From Begonia masoniana (Eukaryota; Streptophyta; Magnoliopsida; Cucurbitales; Begoniaceae): a stretch of 64,000 nucleotides of DNA. The notes under the pieces were generated by a model. The model had not been told where the DNA came from. It searched no databases and was given only the letters and a program-made list of their open reading frames with translations. A program made the position numbers and the translations under genes. The stretch spans positions 9,191,575-9,255,574 of the forward strand of contig CM039509.1 in assembly GCA_022432975.1 (NCBI GenBank). The letters run 5' to 3'. This document shows positions 12,531-22,507 of this stretch, piece after piece; the stretch's first letter is position 1; the number at the start of each line of letters is the position of its first letter.

Positions 12531-12845
12531 GCGTGCCATTCAAGCATGCCTCAATGCCCGCGCACTTTGTGCACCCACCTGACAATGCGCCCACTCACGC
12601 GCTCGCCCGCACGCCCGCACACCCTAACCCAATAGTGCACTTGCTCCACGAGCCCATATGCCTTGCGTGCTTGCCCCGCATACATGCGTGTGCCATTTAA
12701 GCATGCCTCAATGCCCGTGCACTCTGCGCACCCACCTGACAATGCGCCCACTCACGCTCTTGCCCGCACACCCTATGCCCCAACCCACTAGCGCACTTGC
12801 TCCGCGAGCCCATATGCCTTGCGCGCTCGCCCCACATACATGTAC
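12531..12845. repeat. GC-rich tandem duplication, 157-bp period
   Basis: Two copies start at 'TGCCATT(C/T)AAGCATGCC' (12534 and 12691) and run through 'cacccacctgacaatgcgcccactcacgc' to 'catatgccttgcg'. They are far more GC-rich than anything nearby and end in a run of C (12844-12855). Open frames occur on both strands and translate to C-, H-, P- and R-rich low complexity. I treat this as a repeat inside a decayed element rather than as coding sequence. Confidence 0.8.
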
Positions 12846-12885
12846 CCCCCCCCCCACCCCACCACCGCATACATGTGCGCCCCAT

Positions 12886-13198
12886 CACGATTTTTCTTTA
12901 TAAATACCACTTTCCAAATTCCAATTCTTTTCTATTTTCATGCTTTAGTGAAGTTCCTTCATTCCAAGATTCTTGGAAATATTTTTAATATTCTTAGGAA
13001 TATTTTGATTATTTTTAATATTTTTTAAGGCTATTTAAATACAAGTGATGTAATCCTAAATTATTATTGATTATTGAGTAAAGTTTATTCTTCTTCTTGA
13101 GTTATTCTTCTTGTGAGAATTTTCTCTTTAATTCTTTGTGAAGAACTAGGTTTTCTTCAAGTTAAACTTTAGAAGATCAACTTGATAGATTTGGTTAC
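12886..13198 (+). repeat. Probable LTR remnant of the non-Tekay gypsy element
   Basis: A TTTATAAATACC TATA-like box (about 12896) is followed by an AT-rich tract with 'gtgatgtaatcc', 'ttattgattattgag' and repeated 'ttcttcttgag'. This is typical of the R/U5 part of plant gypsy LTRs. The 3' end is cut by the minus LTR starting at 13199. The assignment is by texture only, because no second LTR copy is present in the window. Confidence 0.35.
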
Positions 13199-14635
13199 TG
13201 TGATAGCCCTAGACCCGATCGGGGCCGAGGAGCCGTCATTCCGTATATTTAACAGGAAACGAGTCATATTATTATTTTTTAATAAACAGACTGAACAAGG
13301 CAGAAGTTTACTGTTCACCGGTAGAAGTGAACTACAGGCAGAAGTTTACTGTTCACCGGTAGAAGTGAACTACAGGCAGAAGTTTACTGTTCACCGGTAG
13401 AAGTGAACTACAGGCAGAAGTTTACTGTTCACCGGTAGAAGTGAACTACAGGCAGAAGTTTACTGTTCACCGGTAGAAGTGAACTACAGGCAGAAGTTTA
13501 CTGTTCACCGGTAGAAGTGAACTACAGGCAGAAGTTTACTGTTCATCGATAGAAGTGAACTACAGGCAGAAGTTTACTGTTCATCGATAGAAGTGAACTA
13601 CAGGCAGAAGTTTACTGTTCATCGATAGAAGTGAACTACAGGCAGAAGTTTACTGTTCACCGGTAGAAGTGAACTACAGGCAGAAGTTTACTGTTCACCG
13701 GTAGAAGTGAACTACAGGCAGAAGTTTACTGTTCATCGATAGAAGTGAACTACAGGCAGAAGTTTACTGTTCATCGATAGAAGTGAACTACAGGCAGTTT
13801 TTTAAACAAACCCTAAAAACGTGACAGAAAGATAAAACATTCTCTGGATTTGAAAGCAAAACAGGAAACAGTTAAAATTGGACTGCAGAATGAATGACAG
13901 AAGAAATCAGAATACTTGGAACGTTTAAATAAAAGGCTGGATGGACGACGGGCATGCAGAGAAAAATGCGATAAAACACATGCAGTGAAAATAAATGAGA
14001 AATATAAACTGGAAGGCATACTGTGAAGAAGGGCTACAGTGAATGACAGGATCATGTGATATAGGGCGGAAGAAGCAATTAAATTGGACAGAGAATGTAA
14101 AACAAACCGGGGCGAAAGAAGCAAGGCAAAAAAAAATGTAAATAAACCGGGGCGGAAGAAGCAAGGCGAAAAAAATGTAAATAAACCGGGTGAAAGATGA
14201 GGGCAGATGACGTAGGGCGGAAGATGTAAATTACAAGTAGAAGTGAACTGTTCACCGGCAGAAGGGAACTGTTCACTGGTAGAAGTGAACTACAGGCAGA
14301 AGTTTACTGTTCACCGGTAGAAGTGAACTATAGGTAGAAGTGAACTACAGGCAGAAGTTTACTGTTCATCGATAGAAGTGAACTACAGACAGAATTTTAC
14401 TGTTCACCGGTAGAAGTGAACTATATTTAACAGGAAGACATATGAACATGGAGCATAAAAACAGACGCATAAAACTTAAAAAAAAAAAACGATTTCAAAA
14501 CATGATTTTGGACAGGATGGAAAACATGACAGAAGTTTAAGAAATCGAACTGTATGGATATCTCTAAAACCAGAGACAATCCATGCACAACCAAAAGGGA
14601 AAATCTCAAGCAATTCCAGAATATCTTAAAGCAAT
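13199..14635 (-). repeat. Minus-strand LTR, 3' part, truncated at its 5' side
   Basis: On the plus strand it starts TGTGATAGCCCTAGACCCGA, the reversed 3' end of the LTR family. It runs through two minisatellite blocks to the conserved (minus-strand) 'gcatggattgtctctggttttag' segment. It stops near 14635, where plus-strand integrase sequence begins. In LTR coordinates it covers roughly the last part. The complementary 5' part of the same family and orientation occurs at 32622-33652, on the other side of the tandem element. Confidence 0.8.
13290..13797. repeat. 38-bp LTR minisatellite, about 13 copies
   Basis: The unit contains GCAGAAGTTTACTGTTCA and a dyad GTTCACCGGTAGAAGTGAAC. Two subtypes alternate in blocks (CACCGG and CATCGA): about six CACCGG copies, three CATCGA, two CACCGG, then two CATCGA. 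Further decayed copies lie at about 14235-14425 in the same LTR. Frames through it are artefacts. Confidence 0.95.
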
Positions 14636-15250
14636 TCCGTATGAAGCTCTCTACGGCAGAAAGTGTAGATCCCCATTGTGTTGGGATGAGGTCGGAGAAA
14701 CCAAGCTTATCGGCCCTGAGATATTACAGCAGATGTCCGAGGTGATAGCTGCTATCAAACAACGAATAAAGATTGCTCAGATTCGACAGAAGAGTTATGC
14801 GGACAATAGAAGAAGAGACTTAGAATTCGCTGTGGGCGATGAGGTATTCCTGAAAGTGTCACCTTTCAAAGGCGTGATGAGATTCGGTAAGAAAGGAAAG
14901 CTCAGCCCACGGTTCATTGGCCATTTTCCCATCTTGAAGCGTGTGGGAAACATGGCTTACAGACTACAGTTGTCAGCGTCAATGGATGGAGTTCACAATG
15001 TCTTCCATGTTTCGATGCTGAGAAAATGCGTACGAGATCCAACTCAGATCGTAAAACAGGTGGACTTTGATATCATGCCGACACTGACCTATGAAGAAAG
15101 GCCTATACAGATATTGGATATGTCACTCAAAGTGTTGCGCAATCGTGTGGTCCATTGGTGAAAGTTTTGTGGCGAAATCATAATGTGGAGGAAGCCACGT
15201 GGGAAAGATAAGAGGATGTTAGAGCCCAATATCCGGAGTTATTAGCTTAG
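14636..15250 (+). pseudogene. gag-pol: Integrase C-terminus and chromodomain, partial (INT0)
   Basis: This is the 3' remnant of a gag-pol polyprotein. It starts in the integrase after the catalytic core, at '[14 protein letters not shown]', and continues through the '[23 protein letters not shown]' C-terminal domain. It ends in the chromodomain-like tail 'KVLWRNHNVEEATWE'. One base is missing near 15150 (GTGGTCCATT against GTGGTCCCATT in INT2), and a CAA-to-TAA stop follows at 'GAAAGATAAGAGG'. Both lesions are also in INT1 and absent from INT2. Unlike INT1 and INT2, it keeps TAC rather than TAA in 'CTCTCTACGGC'. A polypurine tract and LTR1 follow directly. Confidence 0.9.
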
Positions 15251-15277
15251 GCAAATTTTGGGGACAAAATTTCTGTT

Positions 15278-15290
15278 AAGGTGGGTGGAA
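15278..15290 (+). promoter_or_regulatory. Polypurine tract upstream of LTR1
   Basis: AAGGTGGGTGGAA directly precedes TGTAACACCC. This is the expected plus-strand DNA priming site of an LTR retrotransposon. The same tract precedes LTR2 (22495-22507), LTR3 (29717-29729) and the 3' LTR of element III (59818-59830). Confidence 0.85.
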
Positions 15291-17872
15291 TGTAACACCC
15301 GGCATTTTTGCCATGTAATAGTTTTCCCGGATCATTTAAACGGGATTTATATTATATTAATACAAGGGAATATTTTTGGTTGGATTGTTGGAATATTAGT
15401 GGAGAACTAAACTAATGTGTAACTAAACCAAAACACTAAGTTGAAATGCATGGAAGGGCAAATCGGGGAGAAATTAAGGTTGGTGGGAGATAGCCAATGG
15501 TTGAGTGGCATCTAGCAACTTGTTGAAGAAGCTAAGTTCCACCTTCTACGTGAAACCCTCTTCACTTCTCTTCTCTGCTCTCTCTCTCCTTTTTCCTCTC
15601 TGCATTCTCTCTTCCTGTCGACAAACAACCATCGAAGTTACTTCGATCTTCCCAGATTCCCTTCTGCTCCTCCGCTAAGGTACACATCTTCTAATGCTAA
15701 CACATTTGGACAAGCAAAAACTATGGGTTATGCAGAAGCTTTAGGTTAAGATAGTTGGGAGAAAACTCTCGGTTTTTGTATGGAAACACATTCGTTGTTT
15801 TCTACAAGTCTGAATGGAGTTTACTGCATAATCTTCCAAGTTATTTGTTAGCATTTGCAACTTGTTTAATTTCTCTACATTGCAGCAACAGATCCGAGCG
15901 TTCTAGAGACATTCGAGCATTCTACATTGCCGCTAACAGGTAAGTTCATAACCGTAGGTTGGCCCTTAAGGCCCTACATCACGGAGGTACTAGGTTTCCT
16001 GTTCTGTCGGGTTGATTTGGGTAGAAAGGTTATAGTCTATGTTCTGAAATGTCTGGCTTCGATTTACTTTCTATTGTCTTATTTCTGCTGTCTGCCTGTT
16101 TAAGTTCAAGCACCGTTCATGCATACACGTTTTCTCTGAAAGACATGCAAATGTTTTTTGTACACTGTTTGAAACTAAACAAGATAAAATCCGACTGAAA
16201 TGTACCAGGTTAAGTGCGAGACGGGGACTGGCCCCAGAACTGTTTACTGTATTGTATCCCTGAATGTGCCTGATAGTGCACTCTCCCCCTCCCCCACTGT
16301 TTGTCAGTTCCCCTATAAGCTCCACTTAATTCTACTGCCACTGTAACTTAATGCTCTGTACTGTCACCGTATTTCTGAAAAACTGCATGCATAGCATTTT
16401 GCATCACAGCATTCTGATTATGTCCTTACTGAGTTTTAGACTCATAGGTGAACTGTCTGATGTAGGTACTGAACCTAAAACCGAGGACTTTGTTCCTCAA
16501 AATGATGATCTGATGTAACTGGTGGATCGAGCTCATAGGGTGGTTGCTGCAGTTAGACATAATTCTGTTATGAGGTTCAAGTTTTTAAAATATAGTTTAT
16601 ATTGTAAAGTTTTATGAAATTTGGGTCCTTGTGTTAAAAGCCCTGTAGAAAACTTTTGTTTTGGGAGTTTCTGTAAATATATGTTAAGTTTTGTACTGTC
16701 TTTGAAATTTTGAAACAATGTATAGATTCTGTTTCAATGTTTAAAACCGCTGTATTTGACAGTTAAGTTTGTATTTTGGAGTATTCTGGAATTTGTTTGG
16801 GATATTCTCTGATAATCTGTGCATGGATTGTCTCTGGTTTTGGAATAATCCATGCAGTTGTTTTCTTGATCTTCTGTTAGGTTTTCTAACTTCTGTCATG
16901 TTCCCATGCATGTTTTAAAACTGTGTTTAGAATCGGGTTTGAAGCCCTTATGCCTTCTGTTTGAAGTTTTCTGTCCCTATGACTTCCTGTTAAAGTTGTC
17001 AAGTTTTGCCTTAAAAGCTGCATTCTTCCGATCACGTTCACTACTGCTTTAAGCATACATCCATCGATAGTCACTGTTCACATTTTGTCTTATTCACATC
17101 CACCGCCAAATAGTGATTTTGCCTTAGGTTTTTCCTCCTGCCGATTTCGTTCACTGTCTGCATCCACCGATGACGTCATCCATCTTCCGGCTGACGTCAT
17201 CTCATTCTACCAATTTCGTTCACTGTCTGCATCCACCGATGATGTCATCCATCTTCCGGCTGACGTCATCTCTTCTACTGATTTCGTTCATTGTCTGCAT
17301 CCACCGATGATGACATCCATCTTCTGGCTGACGTCATCTCCTTCTACCGATTTCGTTTACTGTCTGTTCCTACCGGTGAACTCAATTCTTGTTTATAGTT
17401 CACATCCACCGATTAGCACTGTTCATCTTTTGTTATATCTGCATCCACCGATAGCTTTTATCTTTCTGCCCAGTTTTACTCTCCTCATTCCGATTATCAC
17501 TGTACACTTTTGTTTTATTTAATCCACCGAAGCTCTTTTTATACTAAGTCTTCCGCCAGCCTGAATTCTTTTAAATTAGGTTCATTTCTGTTTTCTGCTT
17601 CACCCGAGAACTCTCTCTCTCTCCCTGTAAATGTTTTCTGTTACTCACTGCAGTTTCTCCCTCTCTGTAAAGCTACGTTTTTTTTTTGGGTTTGCGATGG
17701 CAGTGCATGTTTCCTGTCATTCGTTTCTGTTTCTCTGTAAATATTTTAAAAGTATAATGTCCACTGTTTTGACCGATCTGTTCAAGGAAAATAGTCACTG
17801 TTTTTCGTTATCTATCCCGGAGTGACGGCTCCGATCCCGGACCCCGATCGGGTTCGGTCTGGGGCTTTCACA
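15291..17872 (+). repeat. LTR1 of the tandem element (2582 bp)
   Basis: It runs from TGTAACACCCGGC to GGGGCTTTCACA. A TATA-like TTTATATTATATTAATAC lies at about 15345. The leader-like structure is as follows: CTAAG|GTACAC donor at 15680, TTGCAG acceptor before a 54-nt exon 2 (15886-15939), CAG|GTAAGT donor at 15940, and TGATGTAG acceptor before exon 3 (16466), which reads 16 codons to TAA at 16516. At 17145-17345 there are three roughly 60-bp repeats with ATGACGTCAT or its variants. It differs from LTR2 at only a handful of positions that I can see, chiefly short indels. The short open frames inside all LTR copies are not called as genes. Confidence 0.95.
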
Positions 17873-17876
17873 GTTG

Positions 17877-17894
17877 TGGTATCAGAGAGACAAG
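17877..17894 (+). promoter_or_regulatory. Primer-binding site, tRNA-iMet type (INT1)
   Basis: TGGTATCAGAGAGACAAG begins four bases after the LTR end. The first 11 bases match the complement of the 3' end of plant initiator tRNA-Met, the usual primer of Tekay-like elements. Confidence 0.88.
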
Positions 17895-18034
17895 GTTTTA
17901 AAACCGATTCTGTGAAATGTCTAACTGCGCAACCCGCCACGTGAGATCGCTCCACCAACTGTAAGTGTTTAAAAAATTCCTGTAAAAGTTATGTTTATTA
18001 AGTTAGGTTATTCTGTTTATAGGGTTTATTAGAA

Positions 18035-21000
18035 ATGGTGAGAGGACATCAAGAAGAGTCAAGCGAAAGCTCTCGAGCCATTGACCGACTAACAGAACTG
18101 GTGGGTGCACAGTCACGCATGGTTGAACGCATGATGGCTAGAGAAGACAATAGAAACAATAACCATGGGAATAACAATCGTGATAATGCGCCGCGAGACA
18201 ACAGTGGAGACAGATTCTGGCGACTCCAGCCGCCTTCATTTGATGGACTGTCTACAGACCTGACCCGTGCTGAAACCTGGATTTGAACAATGGAGAAAAT
18301 GTTTGGATATGCAGAAGTAGAAGACAACAAGAAAGTTATTTGCGCCACGTTCTATCTCACCGAAAGTGCGGGATTTTGGTGGGACACAGTGCAGTCAACT
18401 ACAGTGGCATTAAGCTGGAAGGATTCACGAAGATCTTCTACGAGAAGTACTTTGACCGGGGAGTGAGGAAGGAAAAGTTGCTTGAATTCTCTCGGCTGCG
18501 ACAATATGGGTCAGTGGCTGAATATGTTCAGAAATTCGAGTCACTGTCCCGATATGCAACACATATGGTGGCCACCGATGAGAACAAGGTGCACCAATTC
18601 ATTCAAGGGTTAAAGATGGACCTTCTACGAGGGATCACAACCGGAGGATTCGATGAGGCACCGTATGTGAAGGTGGTGGCCAAGGCTTATCAGTTGGAGG
18701 CCTTAGAGATAAAGTCCCAGAGACAAAGAGATTCACCAAGAGGGATTATTCGAAATGTTCCTCAGCAACAACAGCAACAACCAAGGGGTCAAAATCTGCA
18801 ACCTCAACAGCAACAAAACAGGGGCATTAAGAGGCCCAATGAGACCATCACTTACCCAGACAAAGGAAAGAGATCGATGGGAGCTCCTCAGCTCATTATA
18901 TGTCCACGGTGCCAGAGATGCCACCAGGGCGAATGCAGGCTTATTACTGGCGCTTGTTTCCGATGTGGCAAGGGAGGCCATCATGTCCGTGATTGCCCGA
19001 TACCCGACACGAGACAAAATCAGGCCGTGCCAAGAGTCTTTGCAATGATGGAGGACGTTGATGATGCTGATCTGCACACAGCAATTACAGGTATAATTTT
19101 GGTGTGTAACATACCTGCATATACTTTGTTAGACACGGGGGCCACTCATTCATTTGTGGCCATGGACTTTGCGAGTAGGAAGAACTTATGCCTTGCGCCG
19201 TCCGATCAGCCCTACAGTGTCATGCTACCGTCTGGAGAGTTTATGCACTCCGAGCAGACAGTGCGGGGTGATATAGTGTCACTTGGAGACCAGAAGTTGT
19301 ATGCCAATCTTATCGTCATCGGTATGAAAGGATACAAAGTAATTCTGGGGATGGACTGGCTATTTAGACATCATGCCACCATCGACTGTAGGTCTGGGCT
19401 CGTGACTTTTAAGCGCCCGAACGAAGTAGAGTTCTCCTATCAGGCAATACCAAAGAAACATAGTATGCCTGTTATATCCACCTTGAAAGCTCAACAGCTG
19501 ATGAGGTCAGGATGTGTCAGATTTCTTGCCTACGTAGTAGATGTTCAAAGACAAGGTGAGGTGGAACTTCAAAATATTCCGGTAGTTCGAGACTTCTCAG
19601 AGGTCTTCCTGGATGACTTACCGGGATTGCCACCTGATCGTGAGATCGAGTTCGAGATCGATGTGTATCCTGGTGCTGAACCAGTATCGAAGAATCCGTA
19701 CCGTATGGCACCGATTGAGCTGAGGGAGTTGAAAGCTCAGCTAAAGGAATTGGTGGATAAGGGTTTTGTGCTCCCTACTTTTTCTCCGTGGGGTGCTCTC
19801 GTCTTGTTTGTTAAGAAGAAGGATGGGTCCCTACGGATGTGTATTGACTACCGTGAGCTGAACAAGTTAATGATCAAGAATAAGTACCCGTTGCCGAGAA
19901 TCGATGATTTATTTGACCAACTACAAGGGGCTCTGGTATTTTCTAAGATTGACTTGCGCTCCGGTTATTACCAGTTGAAGGTCAGAGCAAATGATATTCC
20001 AAAGACCGCCTTCAGGACCCGGTACGGGCATTACGAGTTCTTGGTGATGTCGTTCGGGTTAACTAATGCTCCGGCAGCATTTATGGACTTGATGAACAGA
20101 ATATCCCAGGATTTCCTGGATAAATTTGTGATCGTCTTTATCGACGATATCCTGGTTTATTCCAGGAGTAAGGCCGAGCACGAGGAGCACTTAGCAATTG
20201 TGCTGTCAACTCTAAAACAGCACCGGTTGTATGCCAAACTGTCGAAGTGCGAATTCTGGTTGGATATGATTAACTTTCTAGGCCACGTGGTGTCTGCAGA
20301 AGGAGTTTCGGTAGATCCAGCCAGGATTCTGGCCGTGAAAGATTGGCCAAAACCGAGGAATGCCAGCGAAGTACGGAGCTTTATCGGACTAGCTAGTTAT
20401 TACAGGAAGTTCATTAAAGACTTCTCCGTGATAGCAAAACCTATGACAAGCTTAACAAAGAAGGACATCAAGTTCAGGTGGTCTGAAGCATGTGAAGTGA
20501 GCTTTCAGACACTCAAGCAAAAATTAACCACGGCTCCTCTACTAGTGTTGCCAACTGAAGACGGAAAACTCAGCGTATACTGTGATGCTTCCAAGGTTGG
20601 ATTGGGGTGTGTGCTAATGCAGGAAGGGAAAGTAGTGGCATACGCATCCCAACAATTGAAGAACCACTAGCAAAACTACCCTACACATGACCTTGAGCTA
20701 GCAGCGGTAGTATTTGCGTTGAAAGTATGGAGACACCACTTGTACGGACAATCATGTGAGGTGTTTTCTGATCACAAGAGTCTGAGGTACCTCTTTACTC
20801 AGAAAGAGTTGAATATAAGGCAGAGGCGGTGGTTAGAATTTGTGAAAGACTACGACGTTAAGATTAAATACCACCCGGGTAAAGCTAATGTGGTGGCCGA
20901 TGCGCTAAGTAGGATGCTAGCTACTATGCAACCAGTAATGTCGGCCGTATCTATGCCTTTGAGGACGGAGATACAGAAGTTCGATATGGAGATAGTTTCT

Positions 21001-22467
21001 GGGCTATCGGCCATACTAGCAGACTTAACACTACGGCCCTCCGTCCTAGACCGAATTAAGGAAAGCCCAGAAGATCAATTCAAAGGAGATGGCTGATATG
21101 GTGGGCAAGGTACCAATGGCTTCTTCCGATTCAGTTATTCGGGAGATGGAATTCTGAAGTTTAAAAACAGATGGTATGTTCCGAAAGACGAAGAGCTGCG
21201 GAAGCACATCTTGTCAGAAGCCAATTCATCTTCTTTCTCTGTACATCCTGGAAGCACGAAGATGTATCAAGACTTGAAACTTCACTTCTGGTGGCCGAAT
21301 ATGAAGAAATGAAGTGGCCAAGTATGTGGAGTCTTGTATGATATGTCAACAGGTCAAAGCTGAACATCAACGACCGAGTGGAACGCTTCAGCCTCTTCCG
21401 ATTCTCGAATGGAAGTGGGAGAACATCACAATGGATTTTGTTGTTGCCTTCCAAGGACAACTAGGGCCATAATAGCGTTTGGGTCATAGTGGACAGATTG
21501 ACGAAGTCGGCCCACTTTCTACCTGTGAAGACGACGTACTCCATGGATCAGTATGCTGAGCTATATAATAGTGAGATTGTCAAGCTGCATGGTATTCCGG
21601 TGTCAATTGTTTCGGACCGGGATCCTAGATTCACTTCCAGGTTTTGGAAAAGTTTGCAGAACTCTCTAGGCACCAAGTTGGATTTCAGCACGGGCGTTTC
21701 ATCCACAGACGGACGGGCAGTCTGAAAGAACAATTCAAATATTAGAGGATATGTTAAGGTCGTGCGTGCTAGAATTTCATGCTCCTTGGAGTAGATACCT
21801 ACCGCTTGTGGAGTTCGCTTACAACAATAGCTATCAGGCTACAATCGGTATGGCTCCGTATGAAGCTCTCTAAGGCAGAAAGTGTAGATCCCCATTGTGT
21901 TGGGATGAGGTCGGAGAAACCAAGCTTATCAGCCCTGAGATATTACAGCAGATGTCCGAGGTGATAGCTGCTATCAAACAACGAATAAAGATTGCTCAGA
22001 GTCGACATAAGAGTTATGCGGATAATAGAAGAAGAGACTTAGAATTCGCTGTGGGCGATGAGGTATTCCTGAAAGTTTCACCTTTCAAAGGCGTGATGAG
22101 ATTCGGTAAGAAAGGAAAGCTCAGCCCACGGTTCATTGGCCCTTTTCCCATCCTGAAGCGTGTGGGAAACATGGCTTACAGACTACAGTTGCCAGCATCA
22201 ATGGATGGAGTTCACAATGTCTTCCATGTTTCGATGCTGAGAAATCGTACGAGATCCAACTCAGATCGTAAAACAGGTGGACTTTGATATCATGTCGACA
22301 CTGACCTATGAAGAAAGGCCTATACAGATATTGGATATGTCACTCAAAGTGTTGCGCAATCGTGTGGTCCATTGGTGAAAGTTTTGTGGCGAAATCATAA
22401 TGTGGAGGAAGCCACGTGGGAAAGATAAGAGGATGTTAGAGCCCAATATCCGGAGTTATTAGCTTAG
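18035..22467 (+). pseudogene. gag-pol: gag-pol polyprotein, broken (INT1)
   Basis: Capsid, protease, reverse transcriptase, RNase H and integrase of a chromovirus are in one continuous order. The start is ATG 18035 (MVRGHQEESS). Gag carries '[18 protein letters not shown]' and a CCHC knuckle '[14 protein letters not shown]'. The protease has [10 protein letters not shown], the RT has [10 protein letters not shown], and the RNase H has YCDAS. The integrase has '[11 protein letters not shown]' and '[14 protein letters not shown]'. Lesions shared with INT2 are TGA at 18284, TAG at 20668, a missing base near 21130 and TAA at 'CTCTCTAAGG' (21871). Lesions private to INT1 are a missing G near 18418, extra or missing single bases near 21063, 21304, 21443, 21470 and 21690, and a 2-nt loss near 22243. 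The tail carries the INT0-type deletion and TAA. It cannot make protein as it stands. Confidence 0.93.
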
Positions 22468-22507
22468 GCAAATTTTGGGGACAAAATTTCTGTTAAGGTG
22501 GGTGGAA

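Noticed and set aside
12658..12903. Cysteine/histidine/proline-rich small proteins on both strands
   Set aside because: They are products of the GC-rich 157-bp duplication read in several frames, with no start context or domain.
17085..17522. 145-codon frame repeated in all three LTRs (also 24304 and 31534)
   Set aside because: It lies over the LTR minisatellite, and its translation is repeat-derived (SASTDDVIHLPADVIS). It is copied only because the LTR is copied.
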